Origin: Streptomyces rhizosphaerihabitans
GTDB taxonomy: Bacteria; Actinomycetota; Actinomycetes; Streptomycetales; Streptomycetaceae
DNA length: 64,000 bases
Assembly: GCF_025399795.1 (NCBI RefSeq)
Contig: NZ_JAODTZ010000036.1
Span: forward strand, 41,704 to 105,703
Reading direction: 5' to 3'
The notes under the pieces are model-generated. The model saw only the letters and a program-made list of their open reading frames with translations. It was not told where the DNA came from and ran no database searches. Within the stretch, counting starts at the first letter, position 1. Every line of letters begins with the position of its first letter. Both the position numbers and the translations under genes were made by a program. Of the stretch, positions 34,336-43,225 are shown one piece after another.

Positions 34336-35079
34336 TCAGTGGAGGTCGATGACGAGACCGCTGTCGGCGACCGCGATGTCGCCGTCGTACACCCGGCGGG
34401 CAGCGTCTATGGAGACATGTGGGTCCGATCCGGGCCACAGATGGGTGAGCAGGAGGCGACCCACATGCGCTTGAGCGGCGTACTGGCCGGCCTGCCGCGC
34501 GCTGGAGAGGTACTGCGCGGAGTGCTCGGGCACCTCCTCGGCATAGGTGGCCTCGGCGATGAGTACATCGGCATCCCGCGCCAGGTCCGTGATGTCGGGG
34601 CACGGCCCGGTGTCACCGGTGTAGGCCAGCCGCCGCCCACCCGCCGTCAGCCGGATGCCGGCGTTGGGCACCCAGTGAGGCAACGACCAGGTCGCCACCT
34701 CGAGCGGACCGATCTCGAACCGTGCGCCCGGTGTGAAGTCGTGCAGCAGGTACGAGGCGTCCAGCATTCCCGGCCGGTCCAGTGCAAGGACCGCATCGAG
34801 TGCCCGGGGTGGGGCAAAGACAGGAAGCGCGGGCGGCGGGTCGTTGTCCAGCGCCCTGGCCCGCAGCAGCGGGTTCAGGTCGGAGCAGTGGTCGGGATGG
34901 CCGTGACTGATCAGGACCGCGTCGACGCCCTGGGGAGTCGTGTGCTCCAGCAGCCGGGGAAGGGCGGCGTAGCCGAGGTCGACGACGAGCCGGAAGCCCT
35001 CGTGCTCCACGAGGAAACCACTGCACGCCAGACCAGCCGACGGCCACGCACCACAGCCCCCCAGCACAGTGATCCGCAT
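34336..35079 (-). CDS. MBL-fold metallo-hydrolase (RNase Z-like)
   Basis: Protein of 247 residues. The metal motif is SHGHPDH (H59, H61, D63, H64), with later ligands in SLPHWVPNAG and GDTGPCPD, and a C-terminal LLLTHLWPG. This is the RNase Z/ElaC-like or phosphodiesterase-like branch. The start MRITVLGGCGAWP at 35079 fits the family best; in-frame ATG 35085 and GTG 35088 are alternatives. Substrate unknown. Divergence from or linkage to the ROK gene is unclear: both are minus strand, 180 bp apart. Confidence 0.85.
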   Translation of the reverse strand: MRITVLGGCGAWPSAGLACSGFLVEHEGFRLVVDLGYAALPRLLEHTTPQGVDAVLISHGHPDHCSDLNPLLRARALDNDPPPALPVFAPPRALDAVLALDRPGMLDASYLLHDFTPGARFEIGPLEVATWSLPHWVPNAGIRLTAGGRRLAYTGDTGPCPDITDLARDADVLIAEATYAEEVPEHSAQYLSSARQAGQYAAQAHVGRLLLTHLWPGSDPHVSIDAARRVYDGDIAVADSGLVIDLH

Positions 35080-35259
35080 GGGCATCACGATACGAGACCC
35101 GCCGGCCGGCTCGTGCTCCCTCGATCGCAGGAGGCTGCCCGTTTCCTCGGCAGGGCGGGTCAGAGGCGGAGAAAGCGGGTGGGTTGCTCATGGCGCGGCC
35201 GGCCGGCGGCTCGTACGAGTGCGCCTGCTGCCCGGTCTCGGGGCCCCTGGGCCTCTGGG

Positions 35260-36417
35260 TCAGCTGCGGGCGAGCGCGCCGGCGAGCGCTGCCGCGCCGA
35301 CCAGTTCCGCGTTCTGTCCGAGCTGGGCGGGCAGGATGTCGAGGGACGCGGCGATCGCCGGCTGGGCGTTGTGCTGCACCGCCGAGGCGACACCTTCCAG
35401 CAGGGGGCTGCCCATGGCCCCGAGTTCGCCGCCGATGATGAGTGCGGCCGGGTTGAGGAGGTTGCTCAGGACGGACAGGACCCCTCCGAGCATGCGGCCC
35501 GCGTCGTTCAGGATGCGCCGGGTGGTGGCGTCGTCCGGAAGGTCCGCGAGCGACGCGTCGGGATCCAGGTTGGGATGGGTGTGGGCGACCTGCGCCATGA
35601 CCGGGGAGACGGAGACGACTGCCTCCAGGCAGCCGCGTCGGCCGCACCGGCACAGTTCCGTGTATCCGTGCAGCGGTGTGTGGCCGATCTCCCCGGCGAA
35701 ACCGAGCGATCCCCGGTAGGGCTCGCCGCCCAGCACGATGCCCGCGCCTATGCCGTGGGACACCTTCACATAGAGGAAGTCCGTGTAGCCCCGGCCGGCG
35801 CCTCGCCGCAGTTCACCGTAGGCGCCGAGGACGGCGTCGTTCTCGACGTGGACCCGCAGACCCAGCCGGTGTTCCAGCTCCCGTCGGGGATCGAGGCCGA
35901 CCCAGCTGGAGAGGATGGTGGGTGAACGGACCAGGCCGGAGGCCGAGTCCAGCGGGCCGGGAATGCCGACGACCACGGTGGAGAGGTCATCGACGTCGTG
36001 GTCCTGGCGAAGGGCCCTGAGCATCTCTGCGGCGGCGTCCATGGCCTGGGCCGCACACAGGTCGATGTCCAGGTCGGCGCGTCGCTGGGCGATCATGTGG
36101 CCGGAGCCGTCGACGACGGCGACGTTGATGTGGTTGTGTCCGAAGTCGAGTGCCGCGGAACTGCTTCGGCGGGAGACGCATCGCAGGACGCCTGCGGGGC
36201 GCCCGCTGCCGCTGCCCGGTCCCTTGGCCGCCGGATCGCCCTCCGCCACGCGCCCCTCGGCTATCAGCCGCGAGACGGCGTGGTTGACCGTGCTGCGGGA
36301 CAGACCGGTGGCCTCGACGAGGTGCGCGCGCGTGAGGGCCCCGCCGCCCTGCATGACACGGAAGATCTCTTCTCGGGTCCTGTTGCGCGGCGAGGAGCGA
36401 TCGGAGGTCACGTCCAT
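35260..36417 (-). CDS. ROK family (NagC/XylR-type) transcriptional repressor
   Basis: Protein of 385 residues. The N-terminal winged helix reads LTRAHLVEATGLSRSTVNHA, then VSRLIAEGRV. The ROK domain has AALDFGHNHINVAVVDGSG (sugar-kinase-like strand), GIPGPLD, EIGHTPLHGYTELC and the zinc motif CRCGRRGCLE. ROK repressors bind sugars and regulate uptake or glycosidase genes. Divergent from a secreted GH3 gene with a perfect inverted repeat between, so it very likely controls that gene and itself. ATG at 36417, 6 nt after TATCAT, looks leaderless. Confidence 0.9.
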   Translation of the reverse strand: MDVTSDRSSPRNRTREEIFRVMQGGGALTRAHLVEATGLSRSTVNHAVSRLIAEGRVAEGDPAAKGPGSGSGRPAGVLRCVSRRSSSAALDFGHNHINVAVVDGSGHMIAQRRADLDIDLCAAQAMDAAAEMLRALRQDHDVDDLSTVVVGIPGPLDSASGLVRSPTILSSWVGLDPRRELEHRLGLRVHVENDAVLGAYGELRRGAGRGYTDFLYVKVSHGIGAGIVLGGEPYRGSLGFAGEIGHTPLHGYTELCRCGRRGCLEAVVSVSPVMAQVAHTHPNLDPDASLADLPDDATTRRILNDAGRMLGGVLSVLSNLLNPAALIIGGELGAMGSPLLEGVASAVQHNAQPAIAASLDILPAQLGQNAELVGAAALAGALARS

Positions 36418-36442
36418 GCGCCGATGATAGTGATCGCCTCCC

Positions 36443-36465
36443 ATTACGCCAATCATTGGCGTAAT
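36443..36465. promoter_or_regulatory. ROK operator: 10-bp perfect inverted repeat
   Basis: attacgccaa / ttggcgtaat with a 3-nt spacer, 26 bp from the ROK start. It covers the region upstream of the leaderless ROK promoter and lies about 50 bp upstream of the GH3 promoter, so it can act on both. Confidence 0.72.
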
Positions 36466-36506
36466 TGTTGCCATGGTTTGACGCAAAACCCGAGAATCGC
36501 AGTGGT

Positions 36507-36544
36507 TTTCAGTCATTGACGGACTGAAAGGTGCTCCATAACCT
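36507..36544 (+). promoter_or_regulatory. GH3 gene promoter with second dyad over the -35 box
   Basis: TTGACG (36516-36521) and TAACCT (36539-36544), 17 bp apart, form a good housekeeping-type promoter. The dyad tttcagtc / gactgaaa (36507-36514 and 36522-36529) straddles the -35, giving a second possible operator. Transcription would start about 40 bp before the GH3 ATG. Confidence 0.55.
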
Positions 36545-36593
36545 CCTCTTGCGTCCAGCTCTCAGCCGGACGGGGACAGAGAGGACGCTGCCG

Positions 36594-39500
36594 ATGACCT
36601 TCCTTGCGCGACACCCCCGGACCAGACCGGTGATCGTGGCCGCCGCAGCCTCGGTCGTGGCGTCCACGCTGATGTTCGGTGGGTGGATTCCCGCGGAGGC
36701 GGAGGCCACCGATCCCCAGTCCGTGGGGCTGGAGGAGGCCGACGCCGCGCTGTCCCGCCAGGCGGCCGAGCAGGGCATGGTCCTGCTGGAGAACCACGAG
36801 CGGGCACTCCCCATCGAGCCCTCCGGCAGCATCGCCCTCTACGGCGTCGGCGCCTACCGGACCGTCAAGGGCGGCACCGGCTCGGGCAACGTGGACAACC
36901 GGTACACCATCACCGTCCGCCAGGGCCTGGAGAACGCCGGCTACACCGTGACCACCGGCGACGCCTACTGGTCGGCCATGACCAGCGCCTACGACACCAA
37001 GTACGGCACCCCCTCCGGCGTCCTCATCGGCCCGGCGATCGACTACGCCTCCGTGGAACAGCCGCTGACCGCGGCGACGGTGAAACCGACCGCCGAGACC
37101 GGCACCGCCGTGTACGTCATCGCACGCAACTCCGGTGAGGGATTCGACCGTTCCTCCGGCAAGGGCGACTATCTCCTCGGTGACATCGAGCGGGCCAACC
37201 TCGAACTGCTCGGCCGCACCTACCGGCACGTGGTCGTGGTCATCAACTCCGGCGGCATCATCGACACCAGCTTCTACCGGCAGATCAACGCCGCCGAGAA
37301 GGACTCCTCCGGCGGCCGGGCACTGGACGCGATGCTGCTGATGAGCCAGGCCGGCCAGGAGAGCGGCAACGCCCTGGTCGACGTCCTCGACGGGACCACC
37401 ACCCCCTCCGGGAAGCTCACCGACACCTGGGCGTCCAGCTACTCCGCCTACCCGGCCTCCGGGACCTTCGCGAACAACGACGGCAACTCGGCGACCGAGG
37501 AATACAGCGAGGGCATCTACGTCGGCTACCGCTACTTCGACTCCTTCTACCGCACGATCAACGAGAGCGATCCGGCGTCCGTCGTCAACTACCCCTTCGG
37601 CTACGGCGGTTCCTACACCGACTTCGGCATCCAGACCCAGAAGGTGACCGCGAACGCCGAGCACGTGACCGTCACCGCCAAGGTCACCAACACCGGACAC
37701 CGCTACAGCGGCAAGGAGACCGTGCAGGTCTACGTCTCCGCCCCGCAGGCTGGTGCCGACAAGGCCTACCAGCAGCTGGCCGGGTACGCGAAGACCGACA
37801 ACCTGCCGCCCGGTGCCTCGCAGACCGTGACGATCCGCTTCAACACCTCCTCACTGGCCTCCTACAGTGAACCCCGTGCCGCGTGGGTCCTCGACGCCGG
37901 CGAGTATCTGGTCCGCGTCGGCAATTCCTCCCGTACCAGCCACGTCGCCGCCAAGCTGAACCTGGCGAAGGCCGTGGTGACCGAGCAGGACCACGCGGAA
38001 CTGACCGACCAGAAGCCCGCGGCCGAACTCTCCAGCACCCCGGCCGACTTCTACACGTACGCCGACGAGGAAGGGGAGATCGCCGCCGCCCGGCGCATCA
38101 CGCTCGACCCCAGCTCGTTCCACACCCAGAACAACGCCTCCGCCTACGAGCAGGACGTCACCGTCGACTCCTCCTCGCCCTACTACGCCCTCGACGGGGC
38201 GCAGGTCTCCTCCACCACCGTCTACCTCGACCGCGGTGAGACGGACTGGGAAGGAACCGGCGCCCCTTACACACCCAAGACCGGCGAGAGGGTCCAGTAC
38301 GTCCGTCCCGACTCGGGCGACACTCTGTACGACGTCGTCAAGGGCAGGACCTCGATCGAGCGGTTCGTCGCCGGACTCTCCGTGAAGCAGCTGGCCGACC
38401 TCGTGGAAGGCTCCGGCGTCCCCGGCACCACCGCGTCAGCCGTCGGGGCCGCCGGATACACCACCGGCGCCCACGAAGACCTCGGCATCCCGAGCATGAC
38501 CCTGTCCGACGGGCCTGCCGGGCTCCGGCTCACGCAGCAACTGCCCACCACCCCGGCCACGTACCAGTACGCCACCGCCTGGCCCATCGGCACCCTCCTC
38601 GCCCAGACCTGGGACCGCGACCTGGTCGATCAGGTCGGCACCGCCGTCGGCAAGGAGATGAACGTCTACGGTGTCGCCCTGTGGCTTGCCCCCGGCATGA
38701 ACATCCACCGCGACCCGCTCAACGGCCGCAACTTCGAGTACTACTCGGAGGACCCCCTCGTCTCCGGACTCACCGCGGCCGCCACCACCCAGGGCGTCCA
38801 GAGCAACCCCGGCGTGGGCGTGACCATCAAGCACTTCGCCGGCAACAACCAGGAAACCGCCCGCAACTCCGGCAACGACATCGCAGGCGAGCGGGCCCTG
38901 CGCGAGATCGAGCTCAAGGGCTTCGAGATCGCCGTCAAGGCAGCCCAGCCGATGTCCGTCATGAGCTCGTACAACAAGGTCAACGGGACCTACGCCTCCG
39001 GCAACTACGACCTGCTCACCGACGTGCTGCGCGGCGAGTGGGGGTTCAAAGGCACCGTGATGACCGACTGGGGCGGCGCTCACGGCGCCACCCGCACCAT
39101 GTACTCCGGCAACGACCTCATCGAGCCCGGCGGCAGACCCTCCGACATCGTCAACGCGACCGTCAAAGCCACGCCGACCATCGACATCACCGGCCTGCCC
39201 GCCTACACCAAGACCGCCAGAAGCACCGGCTTCACCAGCTACACCTTCCAGCTCGGCGGACTCACCCTGGCTGCCGGCGGCACCGCCGGCATCACCTCCA
39301 CCGTGGACTCCTCGACCGACCTGTCGAAGGCTCCGCTGTCCGGCACCACCGTCATCGACGCGATCAACAACCAGACCTACACCGCCCACCCGAAGTACAC
39401 CTCGGTCGAGGACGCCTACCGGGCCGTCCAGGACCTGCTCGCCTCCTCCGCCCTGACCGCAGCCCAGAAGGCGGCGATCACGGTCTCGAACGTGCAGCAC

Positions 39501-39782
39501 GCCACTGCGGGAGACACCGCGAGCCCCGTGACCGCTTACACCGTCACCCTCACCGGCAACTACCCCGCCGCCAGCGCCTACACGATGCGCCTGGGCGACC
39601 TCCAGCGCAGCGCGATCCGGATCCTCACCATGGCGTCCAGGACCACCTCGTTCCAGCAACTGGCCAGGTCCCATGACGTGGGGGAAATCTCGGTGGGCTC
39701 CTACACCAGGCAGTTCAAGGACCTCGACCCGGCGGTCACCTCCACCAAGGGCCGGGTCGACCAGTCCCACCACAAGCACTGA
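36594..39782 (+). CDS. Secreted GH3 glycoside hydrolase with permuted domain order
   Basis: Protein of 1062 residues. RPVIVAAAASVVASTLMFGG is a signal peptide or anchor. The C-terminal GH3 domain comes first (GMVLLENHERALPI, then KETVQVYVSAPQAG as the FnIII-like part, residues 50-470), followed by the TIM-barrel domain (SMTLSDGPAGLRL, APGMNIHRDPLNGRNFEYY, VTIKHFAGNN). The nucleophile is D825 in VMTDWGG. This C-to-N order is known in Ruminococcus and Butyrivibrio beta-glucosidases. Predicted beta-glucosidase or xylosidase outside the cell. ATG follows GAGAGGAC by 9 nt. Probably repressed by the divergent ROK protein. Confidence 0.87.
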   Translation: MTFLARHPRTRPVIVAAAASVVASTLMFGGWIPAEAEATDPQSVGLEEADAALSRQAAEQGMVLLENHERALPIEPSGSIALYGVGAYRTVKGGTGSGNVDNRYTITVRQGLENAGYTVTTGDAYWSAMTSAYDTKYGTPSGVLIGPAIDYASVEQPLTAATVKPTAETGTAVYVIARNSGEGFDRSSGKGDYLLGDIERANLELLGRTYRHVVVVINSGGIIDTSFYRQINAAEKDSSGGRALDAMLLMSQAGQESGNALVDVLDGTTTPSGKLTDTWASSYSAYPASGTFANNDGNSATEEYSEGIYVGYRYFDSFYRTINESDPASVVNYPFGYGGSYTDFGIQTQKVTANAEHVTVTAKVTNTGHRYSGKETVQVYVSAPQAGADKAYQQLAGYAKTDNLPPGASQTVTIRFNTSSLASYSEPRAAWVLDAGEYLVRVGNSSRTSHVAAKLNLAKAVVTEQDHAELTDQKPAAELSSTPADFYTYADEEGEIAAARRITLDPSSFHTQNNASAYEQDVTVDSSSPYYALDGAQVSSTTVYLDRGETDWEGTGAPYTPKTGERVQYVRPDSGDTLYDVVKGRTSIERFVAGLSVKQLADLVEGSGVPGTTASAVGAAGYTTGAHEDLGIPSMTLSDGPAGLRLTQQLPTTPATYQYATAWPIGTLLAQTWDRDLVDQVGTAVGKEMNVYGVALWLAPGMNIHRDPLNGRNFEYYSEDPLVSGLTAAATTQGVQSNPGVGVTIKHFAGNNQETARNSGNDIAGERALREIELKGFEIAVKAAQPMSVMSSYNKVNGTYASGNYDLLTDVLRGEWGFKGTVMTDWGGAHGATRTMYSGNDLIEPGGRPSDIVNATVKATPTIDITGLPAYTKTARSTGFTSYTFQLGGLTLAAGGTAGITSTVDSSTDLSKAPLSGTTVIDAINNQTYTAHPKYTSVEDAYRAVQDLLASSALTAAQKAAITVSNVQHATAGDTASPVTAYTVTLTGNYPAASAYTMRLGDLQRSAIRILTMASRTTSFQQLARSHDVGEISVGSYTRQFKDLDPAVTSTKGRVDQSHHKH

Positions 39783-39793
39783 CCGGACCGGAC

Positions 39794-39817
39794 GGCGGCC
39801 GACGACGACCGGCCGCC
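39794..39817 (+). terminator. Terminator of the GH3 gene
   Basis: ggcggccg / cggccgcc, 8-bp stem with an 8-nt loop, 12 nt after the stop codon. Confidence 0.6.
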
Positions 39818-39969
39818 ACCCGACGTGCACCCCCTGCTGTGACGCTGACTCATGGGTGGTCCGGGGCGGCTCGAGCCGTGTACCGGGCGCCCGGGGGAGG
39901 CACGCCGGGAAGGCGGACGGCGAGCGAGTCGATGGCGGACGGTGGCTACAGCCGATGGCCGACGGTGGC

Positions 39970-40029
39970 CACCGTCTCCGTGCCCGGCGCGGGACGGCAG
40001 TCACCGTCTCCGTGTCCAGCTCGGGACGG
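39970..40029. repeat. Imperfect 32-bp-period direct repeat
   Basis: caccgtctccgtg ... gggacgg occurs at 39970 and again at 40002. It lies in the 39783-40077 gap, where no gene is seen beyond the GH3 terminator. Confidence 0.45.
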
Positions 40030-40077
40030 GCCCGACGATCGGCGGGCTGGGCGGGTTCGACCGCGCGCCGGGCCCGA

Positions 40078-40977
40078 TCACCGCAGGTGCTTCTCGAGGA
40101 ACGCGATCTCCGCCTCGACGGCTTGTTCGTGCGCATCGAGGAACGGGGCGTAGTGACGGCCGGGGAGATGAAGTACCTCGGAGTCCGGTGCGTTGTGGGC
40201 GGCCCGGACGGCTGGGCCGGGAAGCGCGCTCTGGTCCTGGTCGCACACGACCACCAGCAGAGGGCATTGAATACGAGGGGCGTGGCGTCCTGGTCGGTAC
40301 CCGCCGATCTGCAGCGCGATCCGAGCGGCGACCGTCCGCTCCCAGTTCGGGTAGCGGTGATCGGGATCCAGAGCGCGGTCCCCGTCCATGGCGTCGGCCG
40401 TGGTGAGCGAGGCGACGGCGCCGCGTACTCCCGCCGTGGGGACGAGCAACGGCGGCCGCCCGAGGAGGCTGCCGAGCGCGTCCGCGATGCCTCGGCCGAA
40501 GAGCCGGAGGAACGCGAGAGGGGTCATGGAGCGCAGCGCGTGTGGCGCGAGTGCGGGGCCGTCGACCAGCGGTGACTGGGCGATGGCGGAGGCCAGCCGT
40601 GGGTTGTCGGCCGCGACCTGGAAGATGTGGCCGCCGGCGAGGGAGAACCCCCAGAGCGAGATCTTGTCGGGATCCACGTCGGGCAGTTCCGCCGCGCAGC
40701 CGATCGCGGCCTGCCAGTCGGCGCGTTGCTCATCGAGGCGGACCACCTGGCGCGGCACGCCCCCGCTCTCCCCGAACCCCCGGTGGTCGAAGGCCAGGAC
40801 GGCGAAGCCCGCGTCGTGGAATCGCTGTGCGAAGCGGTCCGAGGCCGGCTCCTTCGTGACGGCGGTTCCTCCGGCCATGATCACGCAGCCGCCGTTGGTG
40901 CCTGGATAGTGCCATGCGGCGCATGTGGTGTCGCCGCTGGTGAAGCGTAGTTTCTTCCGTTCCTTGAGGGCGGGCAT
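40078..40977 (-). CDS. Alpha/beta hydrolase (DUF1100/serine aminopeptidase-like)
   Basis: Protein of 299 residues. VIMAGGTAVTKEPASDRFAQ is the oxyanion region, AFDHRGFGESGG follows strand 4, ISLWGFSLAGGH carries the Ser nucleophile, VVCDQDQSALPG the Asp and LPGRHYAPF the His. This matches hydrolases related to the polyketide/xenobiotic-type 'DLH-like' group; the substrate is unknown. The ATG at 40977 has GGAGG 6 nt upstream. Divergent from an Lrp-type regulator whose start is 160 bp away, which probably controls it. Confidence 0.85.
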   Translation of the reverse strand: MPALKERKKLRFTSGDTTCAAWHYPGTNGGCVIMAGGTAVTKEPASDRFAQRFHDAGFAVLAFDHRGFGESGGVPRQVVRLDEQRADWQAAIGCAAELPDVDPDKISLWGFSLAGGHIFQVAADNPRLASAIAQSPLVDGPALAPHALRSMTPLAFLRLFGRGIADALGSLLGRPPLLVPTAGVRGAVASLTTADAMDGDRALDPDHRYPNWERTVAARIALQIGGYRPGRHAPRIQCPLLVVVCDQDQSALPGPAVRAAHNAPDSEVLHLPGRHYAPFLDAHEQAVEAEIAFLEKHLR

Positions 40978-41137
40978 ATCGGCCTCCGTGGTGGATTCGG
41001 TCGTTCCTGTGAGGGCGTTCCTGGTTTGGTCCGCCGACCCGAGCGAGGGAAAGGAGTGGGTGCGGATGACATCCATCGTCGGGCGCGGTCACCGAGACGG
41101 GCGCCGCAGCGCGGCGGAATGAGCGAAACTTGTCCCC

Positions 41138-42136
41138 ATGGCACACGTATCGGCGGATTCCGTACTGAGCCTCACGGACCAGCGGCTGGTGGCCGCTCTG
41201 CAGTGCGACGGCCGTGTCACCGCGGAACGGGCGGCCCAGATACTGGGTCTCAGCTCTGCGACCGTGCGCCGCCGTCTGCACGTGCTGCGGGCCGACGGCA
41301 CCGTGCGTGTGGTGATCTCACCTGTCGCCCGGCCGCGCAACGGAGGCTCTGCCGGGGCGCTGTTCCTGCGCATCCGGGTCCTGCGAGGAAGGCTGGACAC
41401 GATCGTGGCCGCGCTCGCCGGGCGCGATGACATCTCGTTCATCGACGTCAGCACCTCGGGTGACGAGATCTTCGCGGTCGCCCGTACCGAGCCGGGATCG
41501 CGTGATCCGTTGGTTTTCCGCCAACTGCCCTCCACCCAGGCGGTCACGTCCTTGGAGAGCGCCACGGTGCTGCACGTCTTCCGGCTCACGTCCGAGTGGC
41601 GTCACAACGTCCTGACGGCACCGGAACGCGCGGCCCTCACCCCGGCCGAGCCGGTCCCCGGCCGGACGTCTTCCGGATCCCCGGGCCCGTACGGCGTCGA
41701 CACCGATCCCCTGGAACAGTCCCTCATCGACGCGCTCACCCCCGACGCGCGCCTCTCCGCCGCGGAGCTGGCCGGGCGCACCGGACACGCGGAGACCACG
41801 GTCCGCCGACGCATCGCCCAACTGGCCGCACAGGGCCGTCTGATCACCCAGGTTCAGGTGGACACGCGCCGTCTCGGGCTGCCCATCGAGGCCAAACTCC
41901 TGTTGCACGTGGCCCCCGACCATCTGGCCGCCGCCGGAAAGGCGCTGGCGGATCATCCTTCGGTGCACGGGGCGTTCGCGACCACGGGACCCTCGAACCT
42001 CCACGCGGCCGCGTACTTCTGTGACCTGACAGCCCTCTACGACTTCCTCTCCCGCGACTTGGTCGGCCTGGGAATCACCCGTGTCGAGACGGCCATCGTC
42101 GGCCGCGTCGTCAAACGGGGCGGCGCGGGTGTCTGA
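41138..42136 (+). CDS. Double Lrp/AsnC family transcriptional regulator
   Basis: Protein of 332 residues made of two Lrp halves. Each has a helix-turn-helix (LTDQRLVAALQCDGRVTAE with GLSSATVRRRLHVLRADG; then LEQSLIDALTPDARLSAAEL with HAETTVRRRIAQLAAQG) and an AsnC-like alpha/beta sensor part. Such double-Lrp proteins are common in Streptomyces next to divergent hydrolase or exporter genes. Ligand unknown. ATG at 41138; no ribosome site is clear. It converges with the SDR gene. Confidence 0.87.
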   Translation: MAHVSADSVLSLTDQRLVAALQCDGRVTAERAAQILGLSSATVRRRLHVLRADGTVRVVISPVARPRNGGSAGALFLRIRVLRGRLDTIVAALAGRDDISFIDVSTSGDEIFAVARTEPGSRDPLVFRQLPSTQAVTSLESATVLHVFRLTSEWRHNVLTAPERAALTPAEPVPGRTSSGSPGPYGVDTDPLEQSLIDALTPDARLSAAELAGRTGHAETTVRRRIAQLAAQGRLITQVQVDTRRLGLPIEAKLLLHVAPDHLAAAGKALADHPSVHGAFATTGPSNLHAAAYFCDLTALYDFLSRDLVGLGITRVETAIVGRVVKRGGAGV

Positions 42137-42208
42137 CCGGCTCCGGCGCCGCACCGACCGGCGATGTCCTGGCAGCGCGACGAAACGGCAAAGGGGCCTT
42201 CAGACAGC

Positions 42209-43069
42209 TCATCGGGCGACCGACCCGATGAGGTCGGTGGTCGCGTCCCACAACCGACCGGCCATGGCCGAGTCGAGACCGGCCTTGCCCTGCCGGCGGA
42301 CGGCCGGGGAGCCCCGGAGACCGCCCAGGCCGTCCGGCCCTACGTAGGAGTTGCCTGGGACGTCTTGGGTCGCGGCGTAGAGCAGAGACAGCGCTCCGCG
42401 CTCCGGGTGGTTGGTGAGGAACGTGAGCCGGTTGATGACGTTCGACCGGGAGTGGGCCGCCAGCGTGGTGCGGGCGATGCCCGGACTCGCGAGCACCGAA
42501 CGTACCGGGCTGCCGTCGGCGGTCAGCCGACGCTGCAGCTCCAGCGAGAACAGGACGACAGCGAGCTTCGACGCCTCGTAGGCACGCATCCCGTGATGCC
42601 TGCGCGTGCGCCAGTCGAGGTCGTCCAGGTCGATCCGGCCCTGCCGGTGCAACTCGCTGGTGACGTGCACGACGCGGTCGGTGATGCGCTCAAGCAGCAA
42701 GGTGGTCAGCAGAAAGGGACCGGTGTGGTTGGTGGTGGTCTGCAGATCGAGGCCGTCGGCGGTCCGCGCGGCGGGGATGTCCATCACGCCGGCGTTGTTG
42801 ATCAGGATGTCGATATCGCCGGACCAGGAGCCGGCGAAGGCTCGTACCGAGGCCAGATCCGACACGTCGAGGGGCCGGATGTCGAAGCTGCCGGGCAGTT
42901 CGGCCACGGCGCGGCGGGCCTTGCCGGTGTCGCGTACCCCCAGCACGACGCGGGCACCGGCGCGCGAGAGCTCGCGTGCCGTGATCAGGCCGAGGCCTCG
43001 GCCTGCACCCGTGATCACCACCGTACGGCCGGTCAGGTCCGGGAGGTCATTCGCTGTCCAACTCGTCAT
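42209..43069 (-). CDS. Short-chain dehydrogenase/reductase
   Basis: Protein of 286 residues. TGAGRGLG (20-27) binds the nucleotide, GVRDTGKAR favours NADP, NNAG is at 91-94, and the catalytic set is S138 (HVTSELHRQG), Y164 and K168 (YEASK). NHTGPFLLTTLLLERI is typical of retinol-dehydrogenase-like SDRs. ATG at 43069 with AGGA close upstream. It is divergent from a MmyB-like regulator, the standard arrangement in actinobacteria, in which the regulator represses the SDR gene. Substrate unknown. Confidence 0.88.
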   Translation of the reverse strand: MTSWTANDLPDLTGRTVVITGAGRGLGLITARELSRAGARVVLGVRDTGKARRAVAELPGSFDIRPLDVSDLASVRAFAGSWSGDIDILINNAGVMDIPAARTADGLDLQTTTNHTGPFLLTTLLLERITDRVVHVTSELHRQGRIDLDDLDWRTRRHHGMRAYEASKLAVVLFSLELQRRLTADGSPVRSVLASPGIARTTLAAHSRSNVINRLTFLTNHPERGALSLLYAATQDVPGNSYVGPDGLGGLRGSPAVRRQGKAGLDSAMAGRLWDATTDLIGSVAR

Positions 43070-43084
43070 GGGTCCTGTCTCCGT

Positions 43085-43123
43085 GGTTCGCGGGTTCGCG
43101 GGTTCGGGGCGATCGGTGATCGC
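43085..43123. promoter_or_regulatory. Tandem octamer repeats and dyad between SDR and MmyB-like genes
   Basis: ggttcgcg is repeated in tandem (43085-43109), followed by the dyad gcgatc / gatcgc with a 3-nt spacer (43109-43123). Both lie upstream of the SDR start, a likely site for the regulator. Confidence 0.45.
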
Positions 43124-43225
43124 ATCGCCAGTGAACTCGTCGCACCGCGGGCGCTGGAAGGACACGCGCAACCACTGACCGGCAGGTCGTGGCTAAGGCG
43201 CGCCGGATGGCCAACGATGGGGACC

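Noticed and set aside
38436..40136. Minus-strand frame of 566 codons overlapping the GH3 gene end
   Set aside because: Mostly antisense to GH3; residues are a Gly/Val-rich mirror pattern.
42164..43225. Extension of the MmyB-like regulator to 42164 (640 codons)
   Set aside because: It runs antisense through the SDR gene; the helix-turn-helix begins right after 43226.
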